Part shown: one piece after another, positions 1 to 8,836 of the stretch
How the letters are laid out: each line of letters starts with the position of its first letter
How positions within the stretch are numbered: position 1 is the stretch's first letter
Source: Enterococcus_D sp050529585
Lineage (GTDB): Bacteria; Bacillota; Bacilli; Lactobacillales; Enterococcaceae
Length of the DNA: 64,000 nucleotides
Assembly: GCF_050529585.1 (NCBI RefSeq)
Contig: NZ_CP172882.1
Coordinates: 1,860,001-1,924,000, forward strand
Reading direction: 5' to 3'
Made by a program: the position numbers and the translations under genes
The notes under the pieces: model-generated
Database searches by the model: none
The model's input: the letters and a program-made list of their open reading frames with translations, nothing else
What the model was told of the DNA's origin: nothing

Positions 1-685
1 CTGCTAAAGCTGCTTCTTCTTTTAATTGTTCCAAATCGCCATGTTGCGGTAAATGCGTCAACACCAATTTCTTTACCTGGGCGGCATGGGCAATCTCACC
101 AGCTTCTTTTGAAGTAAAATGGGCTTTATGCCGCTCATTTCCTGCAAACAAATAAGTATCAGCCAAAAACAAATCAGCATCTTGCGCAAATTCAACAAAG
201 GATTCAAGATAGCCCGAATCGCCTGTAAAGACAAATACTTTACCAGTATGTTTTTCGACAAAACGCATCGCATAGCAAGTGACTGGATGGATCGTTTTCA
301 TAAAGGTGATTGAAAAAGGGCCAAGATCTAATTGCTCCGACTGAAGATAATCATAGCCTTTTGTTACTTCTGGCATCGTCAAATCATCAAAGTGAACGCG
401 GTCTGCCCCATGTCCATATATCGGTAATTCTGCTCGTTTTTCAGTTTTAGGGAAAAGTTGCCAATAATATTGCAAGACCCCAAGATCTGCAATATGGTCA
501 TGATGATAATGACTTAATATGACAGCATCCAATGACAAAGGATCGATTATTTTTTCCAATTGGACCAACGTCGTACTGCCTGCATCTAACAGTAAATGAA
601 AGCCTTCTGATTCCAACAAATAACCGGTGGTTCCTTCCCCTTTATATGGATAAGCGCCTAAGCATCCTAGAACGGTTAATTTCAT
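1..685 (-). CDS. YhfI-like metallo-beta-lactamase-fold hydrolase (3' end outside window)
   Basis: Open reading frame entering from the left edge, so its C-terminus is missing. The start is the ATG whose complement lies at 683-685, preceded by a GGAGGAGG-type ribosome binding site. The protein begins MKLTVLGCLGAYPYKGEGTT and carries the metal-binding HYHHDH motif at residues 59-64, followed by later conserved His and Asp positions (HPVTC, TGDSGY, LTHLPQHGD). This layout matches the RNase Z-like/YhfI branch of the metallo-beta-lactamase fold, single-domain proteins of about 245 residues, so only some 15 residues are probably missing. Its substrate is not known in the family; a di-metal hydrolase in the cytoplasm is the supported statement. 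It follows the DUF975 gene on the same strand, but a terminator separates them. Confidence 0.85.
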   Translation of the reverse strand, partial: MKLTVLGCLGAYPYKGEGTTGYLLESEGFHLLLDAGSTTLVQLEKIIDPLSLDAVILSHYHHDHIADLGVLQYYWQLFPKTEKRAELPIYGHGADRVHFDDLTMPEVTKGYDYLQSEQLDLGPFSITFMKTIHPVTCYAMRFVEKHTGKVFVFTGDSGYLESFVEFAQDADLFLADTYLFAGNERHKAHFTSKEAGEIAHAAQVKKLVLTHLPQHGDLEQLKEEAALA

Positions 686-761
686 ATCGCTTCCTCCTCC
701 AAATCGCATATACATTGCCTAACTCTCAATGACTCTATGCTATCACAAACAAAACTTTTCA

Positions 762-812
762 ACAAAGAAAACAACAAGGCATATCAAGAAATCGATACGC
801 CTTGTTGTTTGA
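762..812 (-). terminator. Intrinsic terminator of the DUF975 gene
   Basis: On the minus strand an 11-bp stem (AACAACAAGGC at 770-780 against GCCTTGTTGTT at 799-809), extended inwards by GTATC/GATAT pairing, is followed by a T-rich stretch. It lies immediately after the stop codon of the DUF975 gene and before the YhfI-like gene. Confidence 0.8.
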
Positions 813-1598
813 TTAGGCACTGGTCAAAGCATGCTCTTCTTTCAGCGCTTCATAAAAGGCGGCATTTACACCATAGGCATAAGCATTGGCCCATAAAACA
901 CCAACGACCAAAGCCAAAAGGCCTAATACGAACCAACCGATCAATGATAGCTGCAACCAAATATATTGCCATATCGATGGTTTCAACATCTGCCATGCTT
1001 TCTTCAATGATTGTCCAATACTTAAATCTGGATAATCATAGCGAAGATAGATCGCAATTTGAAAAATACCGCTGATCACTTGCGACAAGAATAGAAATAC
1101 GATCACGGAGATCACGAGACTCACCACAAAAGCAATCGACTGATTCAACAACGTACGGTCTGCTGAAAATCCATGGTTGAAGGACAGAACCAATTCCAAA
1201 TACTGGTTAAAGCCGCTCATCACAAATTGCGGCAAGAAAATCAAGAGACCCAAAAGGTAATTTACCAAAACATTCAATAGGTTTAAACTTAAAAAAGCCG
1301 GGTACAGACGTTTGTCAAAGACCAAAAAGATATTTGACACATTGATGCTGCCTCCTCGTACTAAATGAAGGGCCATCATACTTAACCCAAAAGTGAAAGC
1401 AAAAAAGATAAAGTTTTCCAAGACAAAATCGATCATTGTCTGTGTGCCTTCAATCCTAGAATATTGGCCAATCGTCCCAAAAATACTACTTAAAACAGAT
1501 TGAATCGCTATAGTCGCGACAATACTTAAAACAAAAGTACCCCAATAACCGCGTAAAGCATTTTTTGCTGACTGACGTACCACATCGTTTGTTCTCAT
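813..1598 (-). CDS. DUF975 family integral membrane protein
   Basis: A 261-residue protein beginning MRTNDVVRQSAKNALRGYWG, the usual opening of DUF975 proteins (an amphipathic N-terminal helix ending in a GYW/NW motif, then the first membrane segment). About five to six hydrophobic segments are visible: near residues 22-40, 63-85, 98-125, 150-182 and 210-242. No catalytic motif is present. The family is widespread in Firmicutes and its function is not established. The start ATG has the ribosome binding site GGAGGATC just upstream, and the gene starts only nine bases after the M42 peptidase stop, so the two are probably co-transcribed. Confidence 0.85.
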   Translation of the reverse strand: MRTNDVVRQSAKNALRGYWGTFVLSIVATIAIQSVLSSIFGTIGQYSRIEGTQTMIDFVLENFIFFAFTFGLSMMALHLVRGGSINVSNIFLVFDKRLYPAFLSLNLLNVLVNYLLGLLIFLPQFVMSGFNQYLELVLSFNHGFSADRTLLNQSIAFVVSLVISVIVFLFLSQVISGIFQIAIYLRYDYPDLSIGQSLKKAWQMLKPSIWQYIWLQLSLIGWFVLGLLALVVGVLWANAYAYGVNAAFYEALKEEHALTSA

Positions 1599-1607
1599 AG
1601 ATCCTCC

Positions 1608-2690
1608 TTAATAACTGCGCAATTCTTTGACGGTTTTGTCATCCAACCGGCGCACAACTTCGCTGACTAATTTGACTGTATTCAAGTAGTCATCTTCATG
1701 AATGATCGACGTATGAGAATGTAAATAACGCACTGGAACTGTAATGGCGATCGATGGCACACCATCCCGAGTCAAATGCATTTGGCCGGCATCGGTACCG
1801 CCGCCGGTAATGACCGTATATTGGAATGGAATAGCTAATTCTTCTGCCACAGAAACCACAAAATTCAATAATTTTTTATGGGGAATCATCGACGCATCAA
1901 AGATCAAAACTTGAGGCCCCTTGCCAAGGACAGAATCAGCTTCTTTTGGTGTCATACCAGGTGTATCTCCGGCGGTACCTGTGTCTAATGCAATCGCAAT
2001 ATCAGGATTGACCAGATGCGTACTCGTTCGTGCACCCCGCAAACCAACTTCTTCCATTACATCACTGCCAGCAAAAAGGCAGTTAGGGTGGCCTTTAGCA
2101 GCCAATGTTTCTAGAACACGTAATGAAACCGCTGTACCGATTCGGTTATCCCAAGCTTTTGCCAATAAAAATTTACTGTCATTCATGCGTTTGTATTCGA
2201 TATATGGCGTAACCATATCTCCAGGACGAATCCCCCACGCTTTGGCCTCAGTTTCACTGCTTGCACCAATATCAATGAACATGTCTTTGACATCATAAGG
2301 TTTATTTCTTGTTTCTGGACTCAATACATGGGGTGGCTTCGAACCAATCACGCCGTGGATCAATCGTCCTTCTTGGGTTTTGATTTCCACTTGTTGCGCC
2401 AACATGACTTGGCCCCACCAGCCGCCTAATGTTTGGAATTCGATAAAGCCTTTTTCGGTGATTTTTGTCACCATGAAACCAACCTCATCCATATGACCAG
2501 AAATAAAGATTTTCGGTCCGCCGCCATCACCCACATGTTTGGCAATGACACTGCCTAAACCATCGAAGAAGATATCTTCTGCAAATTCTTTGGCATAGTT
2601 CTTAAAGACCTCACGGACCTCTTCTTCATTACCAGGTACGCCGCGGGCGCTTGTTAAATCGATCAAAAGCTGTTCTTCTTTTTTGTCCAT
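1608..2690 (-). CDS. M42 family metallo-aminopeptidase (glutamyl aminopeptidase type)
   Basis: A 360-residue cytosolic peptidase of the M42 family (PepA/YsdC/FrvX group), which forms large tetrahedral dodecamers that trim N-terminal residues from peptides. The sequence shows the metal-binding SGHMDEVGFMV motif around residues 63-73, AWDNRIGTAV (second metal Asp), the catalytic and metal-binding Glu pair in SDVMEEVGLRG, DTG around residue 237, and the final GGGTDAGQMHL and RYLHSH motifs with the last metal ligand. Length is normal for the family. The start ATG has a GGAGG box upstream. Peptide substrate preference cannot be read from sequence; the glutamyl specificity is a family-based guess. 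Confidence 0.9.
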   Translation of the reverse strand: MDKKEEQLLIDLTSARGVPGNEEEVREVFKNYAKEFAEDIFFDGLGSVIAKHVGDGGGPKIFISGHMDEVGFMVTKITEKGFIEFQTLGGWWGQVMLAQQVEIKTQEGRLIHGVIGSKPPHVLSPETRNKPYDVKDMFIDIGASSETEAKAWGIRPGDMVTPYIEYKRMNDSKFLLAKAWDNRIGTAVSLRVLETLAAKGHPNCLFAGSDVMEEVGLRGARTSTHLVNPDIAIALDTGTAGDTPGMTPKEADSVLGKGPQVLIFDASMIPHKKLLNFVVSVAEELAIPFQYTVITGGGTDAGQMHLTRDGVPSIAITVPVRYLHSHTSIIHEDDYLNTVKLVSEVVRRLDDKTVKELRSY

Positions 2691-2763
2691 TTTTGTTATT
2701 GTCCTCCTTCGTTTGATTCTCTATGATTATACCATTGTCTTTATCGAGGCGTGTAGACAAATC

Positions 2764-2794
2764 AAAAAAGAGCGCTATTTTTCGCTCTTTTTTT
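2764..2794 (-). terminator. Intrinsic terminator after the ABC permease gene
   Basis: AAAAAAGAGCG at 2764-2774 pairs with CGCTCTTTTTTT at 2783-2794; A- and T-runs on both flanks make it usable from either strand, but the gene it directly follows is the minus-strand permease. Confidence 0.85.
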
Positions 2795-2796
2795 GT

Positions 2797-4842
2797 TTAT
2801 CGCTCGATGATGCGCAAACACAGTTTGACCGTAATCAAGTATGCCAGTAAATACACCACTATGGCTGCACCTGCAAACAGATATGCCACCCAATACCCCG
2901 GGCTATCGATGACTTGGGTCAACGTGTTGATGGCAAATATCGCATGAAGAATCGCCAGCAAAGTGCCTGGCATAAAGATCCATATATTTTGCCAATAAAT
3001 CAGCTGACGAATTTCCTGTCGCGTATAACCTAATTTTGACAGCAGTTGATAGTTGCGTTTTTCTCTTTCCGCGTTAGAAAATTGACGGACGATCAAGCTG
3101 CTGGAAGTGGTGATCAAAACGATCACACCAACAAATAAAGAAACAAATAAAATGATTCCACCTTGTCGCCGCACACTGCGCATTGTTGTATAGCGATCCG
3201 CACTGTTCAAGCGATAGACAGTCACTTGATCTTCACTCTCGGTTTTATCTGTTGAGAAAACAACCTGAGTGCCTTTGCTTCCTTTGATGAAACGATAGGT
3301 GACCGGTTCTACCCATTCAGTTTGACTAGCATCACTGATTGCTTGTTGTGTTGCTTCTGATAGCCTGCCTTGGGTTTGAAGATAGGTCACAGCATACTCA
3401 TGACCAGAAAGCTGTTTATAGGCTGCGTCGCTGACAATCAGTACATTCGGTAATGCATATCGCAATGAATCATCCCCTAAGTAATCAAGTTCTGTCTGAA
3501 CCAATGTGAAGTTCATCTTATCAGCTACACGCACTTGGTCCCGATAGGTTCTAAAGGCTCTGGTAATGTCATAATTACTATCAAACAAGGCCGCCTCTTG
3601 ACCTTCGATCTGTACTTCCGGTGATTCTCTCAACAACCGCCGCACCTGATCATATTGACTGATTGAAAGCACATTGACCATTACTTCTTCTTGATTATTA
3701 TCAACAATCTCACCTAAATATCTCGTAGAAACCGCCATATTTGTCATCTTAAAAGTCACTGTTTGATCAGCAGCTAGGACAACTTGATTGTCTTTCAAAA
3801 CAGCACGCAGCTGTTGTGCTTGTGCTTGTGCAACCTGATAGGATACCGGATACATCCGACTTGTCGCTTGATAATTGAAAGAGATCATCCCCATCGTTCC
3901 TCCAATCAAGGAGATGGCTATGGCTGTTACGATTGTCAAAAACGCATAACTCTTCCATGTGCGTTGCAAGTAGGCACGGACATTGTTGTAAGCAATTAAT
4001 TTCACGCCTTTGATATTGCGCTTTTGGGGACGGCTCAGCCAATTCAATAAAGCCGGAAGTGTACAGTCAAAAAAGATATAAGTAGCTGTGACACAGCAAA
4101 GCAATATCAATAAAGGCACCCAAAGGATTGCCGAAAAATCTTGTGTATATGTAATATACGTCTGCCAAGTCTCTTTCAAAAATAAAGATAGGTAGTAACC
4201 TACCCCCAATAAAATCAATCCTAAAACACCCATTAAAACGCGAAAAGGCGTCATCTTCATTTTTTTTATTGGCAATCGATAGTCCGTTTTCAACGTTTCA
4301 CTCATTGGTGTGCGCCAGACAAACAACAATACCTGCAAACTCAAGATGAACATGGCAACAAAAAAAACGCCTACCGTCGTCACGACCGAACGTGAAGAAC
4401 TAAAAAAATGGCTGTCTAATGTCAATCCCATCGCACGAATCAAAATCATAGAGAAAAATTTTGAAAAAATGATTCCCATAAAAATCCCAACGATCAAGGA
4501 AACAAAATTCAACAAAAACGTTTCTCGCAGCAGCAACCACGCCAAGCGCCAACGACGCAGTCCCAGCAATTGATAGATACTGATTTCTTTTTGACGTTGG
4601 CTTAGAAAAAAATGATTGGCACTCAGCATAAAGAACAAGACCACAAAAGCCACTACACTACTGCCAAAGCCCAAAACGCCCTCGATGCGAATATCTTGCT
4701 GCACCCGCTGCGTGAGCAAACGGTCATTCATCATGGCACTAAAAGAATAAAAAATCATGACAGCTGTCATCATACAGATGAAATAGACACCATAATTGCG
4801 GCTTTGTCTCAAAAAACTGCGCCAGCCGATTTTAAACAACAT
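2797..4842 (-). CDS. BceB-type ABC transporter permease (FtsX family)
   Basis: Large permease of the peptide-antibiotic exporter/sensor family (BceB, VraG). I start it at MLFKIGWRSFLRQSRNYG (ATG at 4840-4842) rather than at a longer in-frame ATG, because a GGAGG box lies 11 bases upstream of this codon. That gives 681 residues with about ten membrane segments: one at residues 15-40, an FtsX core to about residue 320, a roughly 200-residue extracytoplasmic loop (about 340-530), and a second FtsX block at the C-terminus. The large loop between segments 7 and 8 is the hallmark of antimicrobial-peptide BceB permeases. It overlaps the ATPase gene by 11 bases. No BceRS-like two-component genes are adjacent. 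Confidence 0.85.
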   Translation of the reverse strand: MLFKIGWRSFLRQSRNYGVYFICMMTAVMIFYSFSAMMNDRLLTQRVQQDIRIEGVLGFGSSVVAFVVLFFMLSANHFFLSQRQKEISIYQLLGLRRWRLAWLLLRETFLLNFVSLIVGIFMGIIFSKFFSMILIRAMGLTLDSHFFSSSRSVVTTVGVFFVAMFILSLQVLLFVWRTPMSETLKTDYRLPIKKMKMTPFRVLMGVLGLILLGVGYYLSLFLKETWQTYITYTQDFSAILWVPLLILLCCVTATYIFFDCTLPALLNWLSRPQKRNIKGVKLIAYNNVRAYLQRTWKSYAFLTIVTAIAISLIGGTMGMISFNYQATSRMYPVSYQVAQAQAQQLRAVLKDNQVVLAADQTVTFKMTNMAVSTRYLGEIVDNNQEEVMVNVLSISQYDQVRRLLRESPEVQIEGQEAALFDSNYDITRAFRTYRDQVRVADKMNFTLVQTELDYLGDDSLRYALPNVLIVSDAAYKQLSGHEYAVTYLQTQGRLSEATQQAISDASQTEWVEPVTYRFIKGSKGTQVVFSTDKTESEDQVTVYRLNSADRYTTMRSVRRQGGIILFVSLFVGVIVLITTSSSLIVRQFSNAEREKRNYQLLSKLGYTRQEIRQLIYWQNIWIFMPGTLLAILHAIFAINTLTQVIDSPGYWVAYLFAGAAIVVYLLAYLITVKLCLRIIER

Positions 4843-5596
4843 GTCGCGGTCCGCCTCCGATCGTCGCCTGCATATCGATGATTTTCTCAAAAAACTCTTG
4901 TCGTGAACCTTTCTTTGTCACCTCTGCAAAGAACACACCATCTCGAATAAACAAAATGCGATTGCAATAACTCGCCGTAAAAGGATCATGGGTGACCATT
5001 AAAATCGTCGTTTTTTCTTGCTGATTGATTTGGTCTAAATAACGCAATAATTCTGTGGCCGCTTTTGAATCCAAAGAACCCGTAGGCTCATCTGCAAATA
5101 AAACAGCCGGTCGGCCAACAATCGCCCGCGCAGCAGCAATCCGCTGCTTCTGACCGACAGACAATTCTTCTGGGTAGCGATCCAATAGATGTTCGATCCC
5201 CAACAACGAGGCAATCTCAGAAATGCGCCGTTCTGTTTCTACAATTGGTAACCGATCGACCGCCAATGGCAGCAGAATATTGTCTTTAGCAGTCAATGTA
5301 TCCAATAAATTAAAGTCTTGAAAAATAAAGCCAATTTCTTTTCTTCTAAAATCGCTTAATCGATTTTCGGACATCTTAGTAATATCTTTCCCATTGATAT
5401 AGATTGAACCCAGGCTTGGGCGCAAAATCGAAGACAACAAGTTCATCAATGTCGTTTTCCCGGCACCGCTTGGTCCCATAATACCGATAAATTCCCCTTT
5501 ATCAACGACAAAAGAAAGATTATCCAATACTTTCGTTTGATTGAATCGGGTGCCGTATGTTTTAGTCAAATGTTTGACATCGATCATGTTTTTCAT
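4832..5596 (-). CDS. BceA-type ABC transporter ATP-binding protein
   Basis: A 254-residue ATPase with Walker A GPSGAGKTT (about residues 41-49), Q-loop FIFQDFNLL, signature LSVGQKQR, Walker B VLFADEPTG and the switch His in MVTHD. FADEPTGSLDS and the overall length match the BceA/MacB-type group that energises FtsX-like permeases. The signature has V where most families have G (LSVGQ); this variant is common in this subfamily. The start ATG has a GGGAGGT box upstream. With the overlapping permease it should form an antimicrobial-peptide resistance or sensing complex, although the inducing compound cannot be inferred. Confidence 0.88.
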   Translation of the reverse strand: MKNMIDVKHLTKTYGTRFNQTKVLDNLSFVVDKGEFIGIMGPSGAGKTTLMNLLSSILRPSLGSIYINGKDITKMSENRLSDFRRKEIGFIFQDFNLLDTLTAKDNILLPLAVDRLPIVETERRISEIASLLGIEHLLDRYPEELSVGQKQRIAAARAIVGRPAVLFADEPTGSLDSKAATELLRYLDQINQQEKTTILMVTHDPFTASYCNRILFIRDGVFFAEVTKKGSRQEFFEKIIDMQATIGGGPRHVV

Positions 5597-5772
5597 AAAG
5601 ACCTCCCTTTTTACATCATTTCTCCTCTATGGTAGCATACTTTATCATTGAAAACCGTTTACGCAAATAGACCCAAAAAAAAATTTTATAAATTTTTTAT
5701 TCATCGTGTGAAACATGGAACAATCTAAACCTTGGCATTATCACTTTTAAAGCATTTTCTTTAAATGAATAT

Positions 5773-5788
5773 GCACTATATATTGTGT
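5773..5788 (+). promoter_or_regulatory. NrdR box 1 upstream of nrdD
   Basis: GCACTATATATTGTGT fits the palindromic NrdR-box consensus acaCtATATATaGtgt closely. Its centre (5780/5781) lies 42 bp, close to four helical turns, from that of box 2, as expected for cooperative binding of the ATP/dATP-sensing repressor NrdR. Confidence 0.8.
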
Positions 5789-5814
5789 ATATCCAAGTTT
5801 AGACCCGATAGACC

Positions 5815-5830
5815 CCACTATATATAGTTG
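5815..5830 (+). promoter_or_regulatory. NrdR box 2 upstream of nrdD
   Basis: CCACTATATATAGTTG contains a perfect 12-bp palindrome ACTATATATAGT (5817-5828), matching the core of the NrdR box. It sits 51 bases before the nrdD start codon. Confidence 0.8.
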
Positions 5831-5880
5831 CTCAATCCTGAGTTTTGTTTTATCATATTGTAGAAGATAGGAGTGGTTCC

Positions 5881-8076
5881 ATGATGGACATTAAGAGAAA
5901 TCTTGAACAAGGATTGGCGAGACAGCCTCATTTAGCAAAGCTAAAAATTGTTAAACGCGATGGTAGACTTGTCGATTTTGATGATCAAAAAATCTATGAT
6001 GCTTTAGTCAAAGCTCAAAGAAAAGTCAATGGTGAGTTATCCCCCATCGACCATGAAAATATCATGGAGATCGTCGAAAGCATTGATCAAGAAATAGCTG
6101 CTCGTTTCCAATCGAACGTCAAAATATACGAAATTCAAAATATTGTTGAACATATTTTGTTGGCGAAAAACGAATATGCTTTAGCCGAAGAATATATCAA
6201 TTATCGTACCCGACGTGATTTTGAGCGCAGTAAGGCAACAGACATCAATTTTACGATCAATCAATTAATGAATAAAGATCAATCTGTGGTCAATGAAAAT
6301 GCCAATAAAGATAGTAACGTATTCAATACACAGCGTGACTTGACTGCCGGTATCGTTGGAAAATCAATTGGTTTAAAAATGCTTCCGCCTCATGTAGCAA
6401 ATGCGCACCAAAAAGGCGATATCCATTATCATGATTTAGATTATCATCCCTATACACCAATGACCAACTGTTGTCTGATCGACTTTAAAGGTATGTTGAA
6501 TAAGGGGTTCAAAATCGGCAATGCTGAAGTCGAGTCCCCTAAATCGATCCAAACAGCAACAGCGCAGATTTCGCAAATCATCGCCAATGTCGCTTCTAGT
6601 CAATATGGTGGTTGTTCTGCTGATCGAACAGATGAATTGCTGGCGCCATTTGCTGAACTAAATTATCAAAAACATTTGCGAGATGCTGAGGAATGGATCG
6701 AATCACCTGATCGTCGCGAAGCTTATGCGAAAAGCAAAACCCGCAAAGATATTTTTGATGCGATGCAAAGTTTGGAATATGAAATCAACACCTTATTTAC
6801 CTCGAATGGTCAAACACCTTTCACTTCGTTAGGCTTTGGTTTAGGGACTTCTTGGTTTGAACGAGAGATTCAACGCGCCATTTTGCAAATTCGCATCAAT
6901 GGCTTAGGCAGCGAAAAAAGAACGGCTATTTTTCCAAAATTGATTTTCAGCGTGCGCCGTGGTGTCAATCTAGAACCAACTGATCCCAACTATGATATCA
7001 AAGAATTGGCCTTAGAGTGTGCCACCAAACGGATGTATCCTGATATATTGAACTATGACAAATTGATTGAGCTGACTGGCAGCTTCAAAGTGCCAATGGG
7101 TTGCCGCTCGTTCTTACAAGGCTGGAAGAACGAACAAGGGGAAGAAATCAATGTTGGCCGGATGAATTTAGGCGTTGTGACCTTGAACATCCCACGCATT
7201 GCTTTAGAAGCCAATGGCGACCAAGACAAATTTTGGGCTATTTTAGCTGATCGCTTAGAAATCGTCAAAGATGCGTTGGTTTATCGAGTGGAGCGAGTGA
7301 AAGAAGCCAGCCCCGCAAATGCGCCGATTTTATATATGTATGGTGCTTTCGGCGAACGTCTGGACCGCAAAGACAATGTCGATCAGCTCTTCAAAAACAA
7401 ACGAGCAACTGTTTCATTGGGCTACATCGGACTATATGAAGCCGCAGCGGCCTTCTTTGGCGGCGAATGGGAACACGATCCAGAAGCCAAAGCTTTTACT
7501 TTAGCAATCGTGAAAGAGTTGAAAGCCCACGCGGATGCCTGGGGTGACGAATATGGGTATCACTTTAGTGTCTATTCAACACCAAGCGAAAGTTTGACTG
7601 ATCGCTTCTGCCGTTTGGATACGCAAAAATTTGGTGAAATCGACAATATCACAGACAAAGAATACTATACAAATAGTTTTCACTATGATGTGCGTAAGAA
7701 TCCAACACCATTTGAAAAATTAGATTTTGAGAAAGACTACCCACAATATTGCTCAGGCGGCTTCATTCATTACTGTGAATATCCAGTCTTACAGCAAAAT
7801 CCAAAAGCCTTAGAAGCGGTTTGGGATTATTCTTATGACCGTGTCGCTTATCTAGGTACAAACACACCAATCGATCATTGTTATGCGTGTGGCTATGAAG
7901 GAGATTTCAATCCTACAGAACGTGGTTTTGAATGTCCCCAATGCGGCAACCACGATCCCAAAAGCTGTGATGTGGTCAAACGTACTTGTGGCTACCTAGG
8001 CAATCCCCAAGCCCGTCCAATGGTCAATGGTCGTCACAAAGAAATCTCTGCACGGGTCAAACACTTACAAGAATAA
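5881..8076 (+). CDS. nrdD: Anaerobic ribonucleoside-triphosphate reductase, large subunit
   Basis: Class III ribonucleotide reductase that makes dNTPs without oxygen, using a glycyl radical. I start it at the ATG at 5881, which has AGGAG eight bases upstream; a longer in-frame start at 5845 lacks one. The 731-residue protein has an N-terminal ATP-cone (about residues 22-115, IVKRDGRLVDFDDQKI onward), the radical-enzyme barrel with the substrate-site Cys in the NCCLIDFKG region, a C-terminal zinc site (CYACGYEG and CPQCG) and the glycyl-radical motif RTCGYLGNP close to the C-terminus. It is activated by NrdG, encoded just downstream. Two NrdR boxes in the promoter indicate repression when dATP is high. 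Confidence 0.97.
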   Translation: MMDIKRNLEQGLARQPHLAKLKIVKRDGRLVDFDDQKIYDALVKAQRKVNGELSPIDHENIMEIVESIDQEIAARFQSNVKIYEIQNIVEHILLAKNEYALAEEYINYRTRRDFERSKATDINFTINQLMNKDQSVVNENANKDSNVFNTQRDLTAGIVGKSIGLKMLPPHVANAHQKGDIHYHDLDYHPYTPMTNCCLIDFKGMLNKGFKIGNAEVESPKSIQTATAQISQIIANVASSQYGGCSADRTDELLAPFAELNYQKHLRDAEEWIESPDRREAYAKSKTRKDIFDAMQSLEYEINTLFTSNGQTPFTSLGFGLGTSWFEREIQRAILQIRINGLGSEKRTAIFPKLIFSVRRGVNLEPTDPNYDIKELALECATKRMYPDILNYDKLIELTGSFKVPMGCRSFLQGWKNEQGEEINVGRMNLGVVTLNIPRIALEANGDQDKFWAILADRLEIVKDALVYRVERVKEASPANAPILYMYGAFGERLDRKDNVDQLFKNKRATVSLGYIGLYEAAAAFFGGEWEHDPEAKAFTLAIVKELKAHADAWGDEYGYHFSVYSTPSESLTDRFCRLDTQKFGEIDNITDKEYYTNSFHYDVRKNPTPFEKLDFEKDYPQYCSGGFIHYCEYPVLQQNPKALEAVWDYSYDRVAYLGTNTPIDHCYACGYEGDFNPTERGFECPQCGNHDPKSCDVVKRTCGYLGNPQARPMVNGRHKEISARVKHLQE

Positions 8077-8102
8077 TCCATAAAGAAACTAGAATGGCTA
8101 CT

Positions 8103-8133
8103 AAGAAGAAAAACGTCTCTTGTTTTTCTTCTT
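8103..8133 (+). terminator. Intercistronic hairpin between nrdD and nrdG
   Basis: A perfect 12-bp stem (AAGAAGAAAAAC at 8103-8114, GTTTTTCTTCTT at 8122-8133) with a 7-base loop, followed by TTCTTAC rather than a clean U-run. It could reduce nrdG transcription or protect the nrdD message end; it looks like a partial rather than a full terminator. Confidence 0.6.
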
Positions 8134-8163
8134 TTCTTACAGCGTATAGAAAGAAGTTTGAAG

Positions 8164-8760
8164 ATGAGAAATCCAAAACCTAAAGAATGGCAAGCACAAG
8201 ACTATAGCCAAAATAGGATCGCTGATTATAAAGCGTATAATTTTGTCGATGGTGAAGGAATCAGAAATAGTTTATACGTCAGCGGGTGTCTCTTTGCTTG
8301 TGAAGGCTGTTTTAACAAAGCTGTCCAAAATTTCAACTATGGGATTCCATTCACGCAAGAATTAGAAGACCAAATCATTGAAGATCTCCGACCAGATTAT
8401 GTACAAGGATTGACATTGCTCGGCGGCGAGCCTTTCTTGAATACACCCGTTTGTTTACAGGTCGTAGACCGCGTTCGTAAAGAATTCGGCAACAGCAAAG
8501 ATATTTGGAGCTGGTCCGGCTATACTTATGAAGAATTGCTCGTAGACACAGCAGACAAGTTAGAACTGCTTAGCAAAATCGATATTTTGGTGGATGGCCG
8601 ATTTGAATTAAGCAAACGTAATTTGAACTTGCAATTTCGCGGCAGCAGTAATCAAAGAATCATCGATGTTGCTGCTTCCAAAGCACAAGGTGAAGCTGTT
8701 ATTTGGGCCAAATGCAAAGATGCCGAAGAAAGTTATGAGCAGATAAAGAAACAGATTTAA
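8164..8760 (+). CDS. nrdG: Anaerobic ribonucleotide reductase activating protein (radical SAM)
   Basis: Radical SAM activase that generates the glycyl radical on NrdD. The protein MRNPKPKEWQAQDYSQ... is 198 residues with the 4Fe-4S motif C42-x3-C46-x2-C49 (GCLFACEGCF), the SAM-binding GGEP motif (LLGGEPFLN) and a second conserved block at DGRFELSKR. The ATG at 8164 is preferred to an in-frame TTG six bases earlier because AGAAAG lies at a better distance and the family begins at this methionine. It follows nrdD by 87 bases, across a hairpin, and is expected to share its promoter and NrdR control. Confidence 0.96.
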   Translation: MRNPKPKEWQAQDYSQNRIADYKAYNFVDGEGIRNSLYVSGCLFACEGCFNKAVQNFNYGIPFTQELEDQIIEDLRPDYVQGLTLLGGEPFLNTPVCLQVVDRVRKEFGNSKDIWSWSGYTYEELLVDTADKLELLSKIDILVDGRFELSKRNLNLQFRGSSNQRIIDVAASKAQGEAVIWAKCKDAEESYEQIKKQI

Positions 8761-8770
8761 AAAATCCCAC

Positions 8771-8819
8771 AAATACCCTAGACAAAGACAATGCAAAATT
8801 GTTTTTGTCTAGGGTATTT
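8771..8819. terminator. Bidirectional terminator between nrdG and the AlkD-like gene
   Basis: A 22-bp stem with one G-T position (8771-8792 against 8798-8819) with a 5-base loop, AT-rich on both sides, placed between convergent genes. Confidence 0.85.
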
Positions 8820-8836
8820 TGGTTATTTATCTTAAA

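Larger units (their letters stand above)
5597..5880. other. Intergenic region between bceA-like gene and nrdD
   Basis: A 284-base divergent regulatory region without a gene. It is AT-rich near the ABC side (a run of A at 5676-5683 and an AATTTTTTATT stretch) and carries the two NrdR-like boxes and the nrdD ribosome binding site on the right. Confidence 0.7.

Noticed and set aside
5650..5670. TGAAAACCGTTTACG as a cre site near the BceAB-type promoter
   Set aside because: The central CG of the cre consensus is out of register, giving several mismatches.
7986..8183. Plus-strand ORF of 65 codons across the nrdD end
   Set aside because: It overlaps nrdD in another frame, has no ribosome binding site and includes the intercistronic hairpin; a shadow frame.
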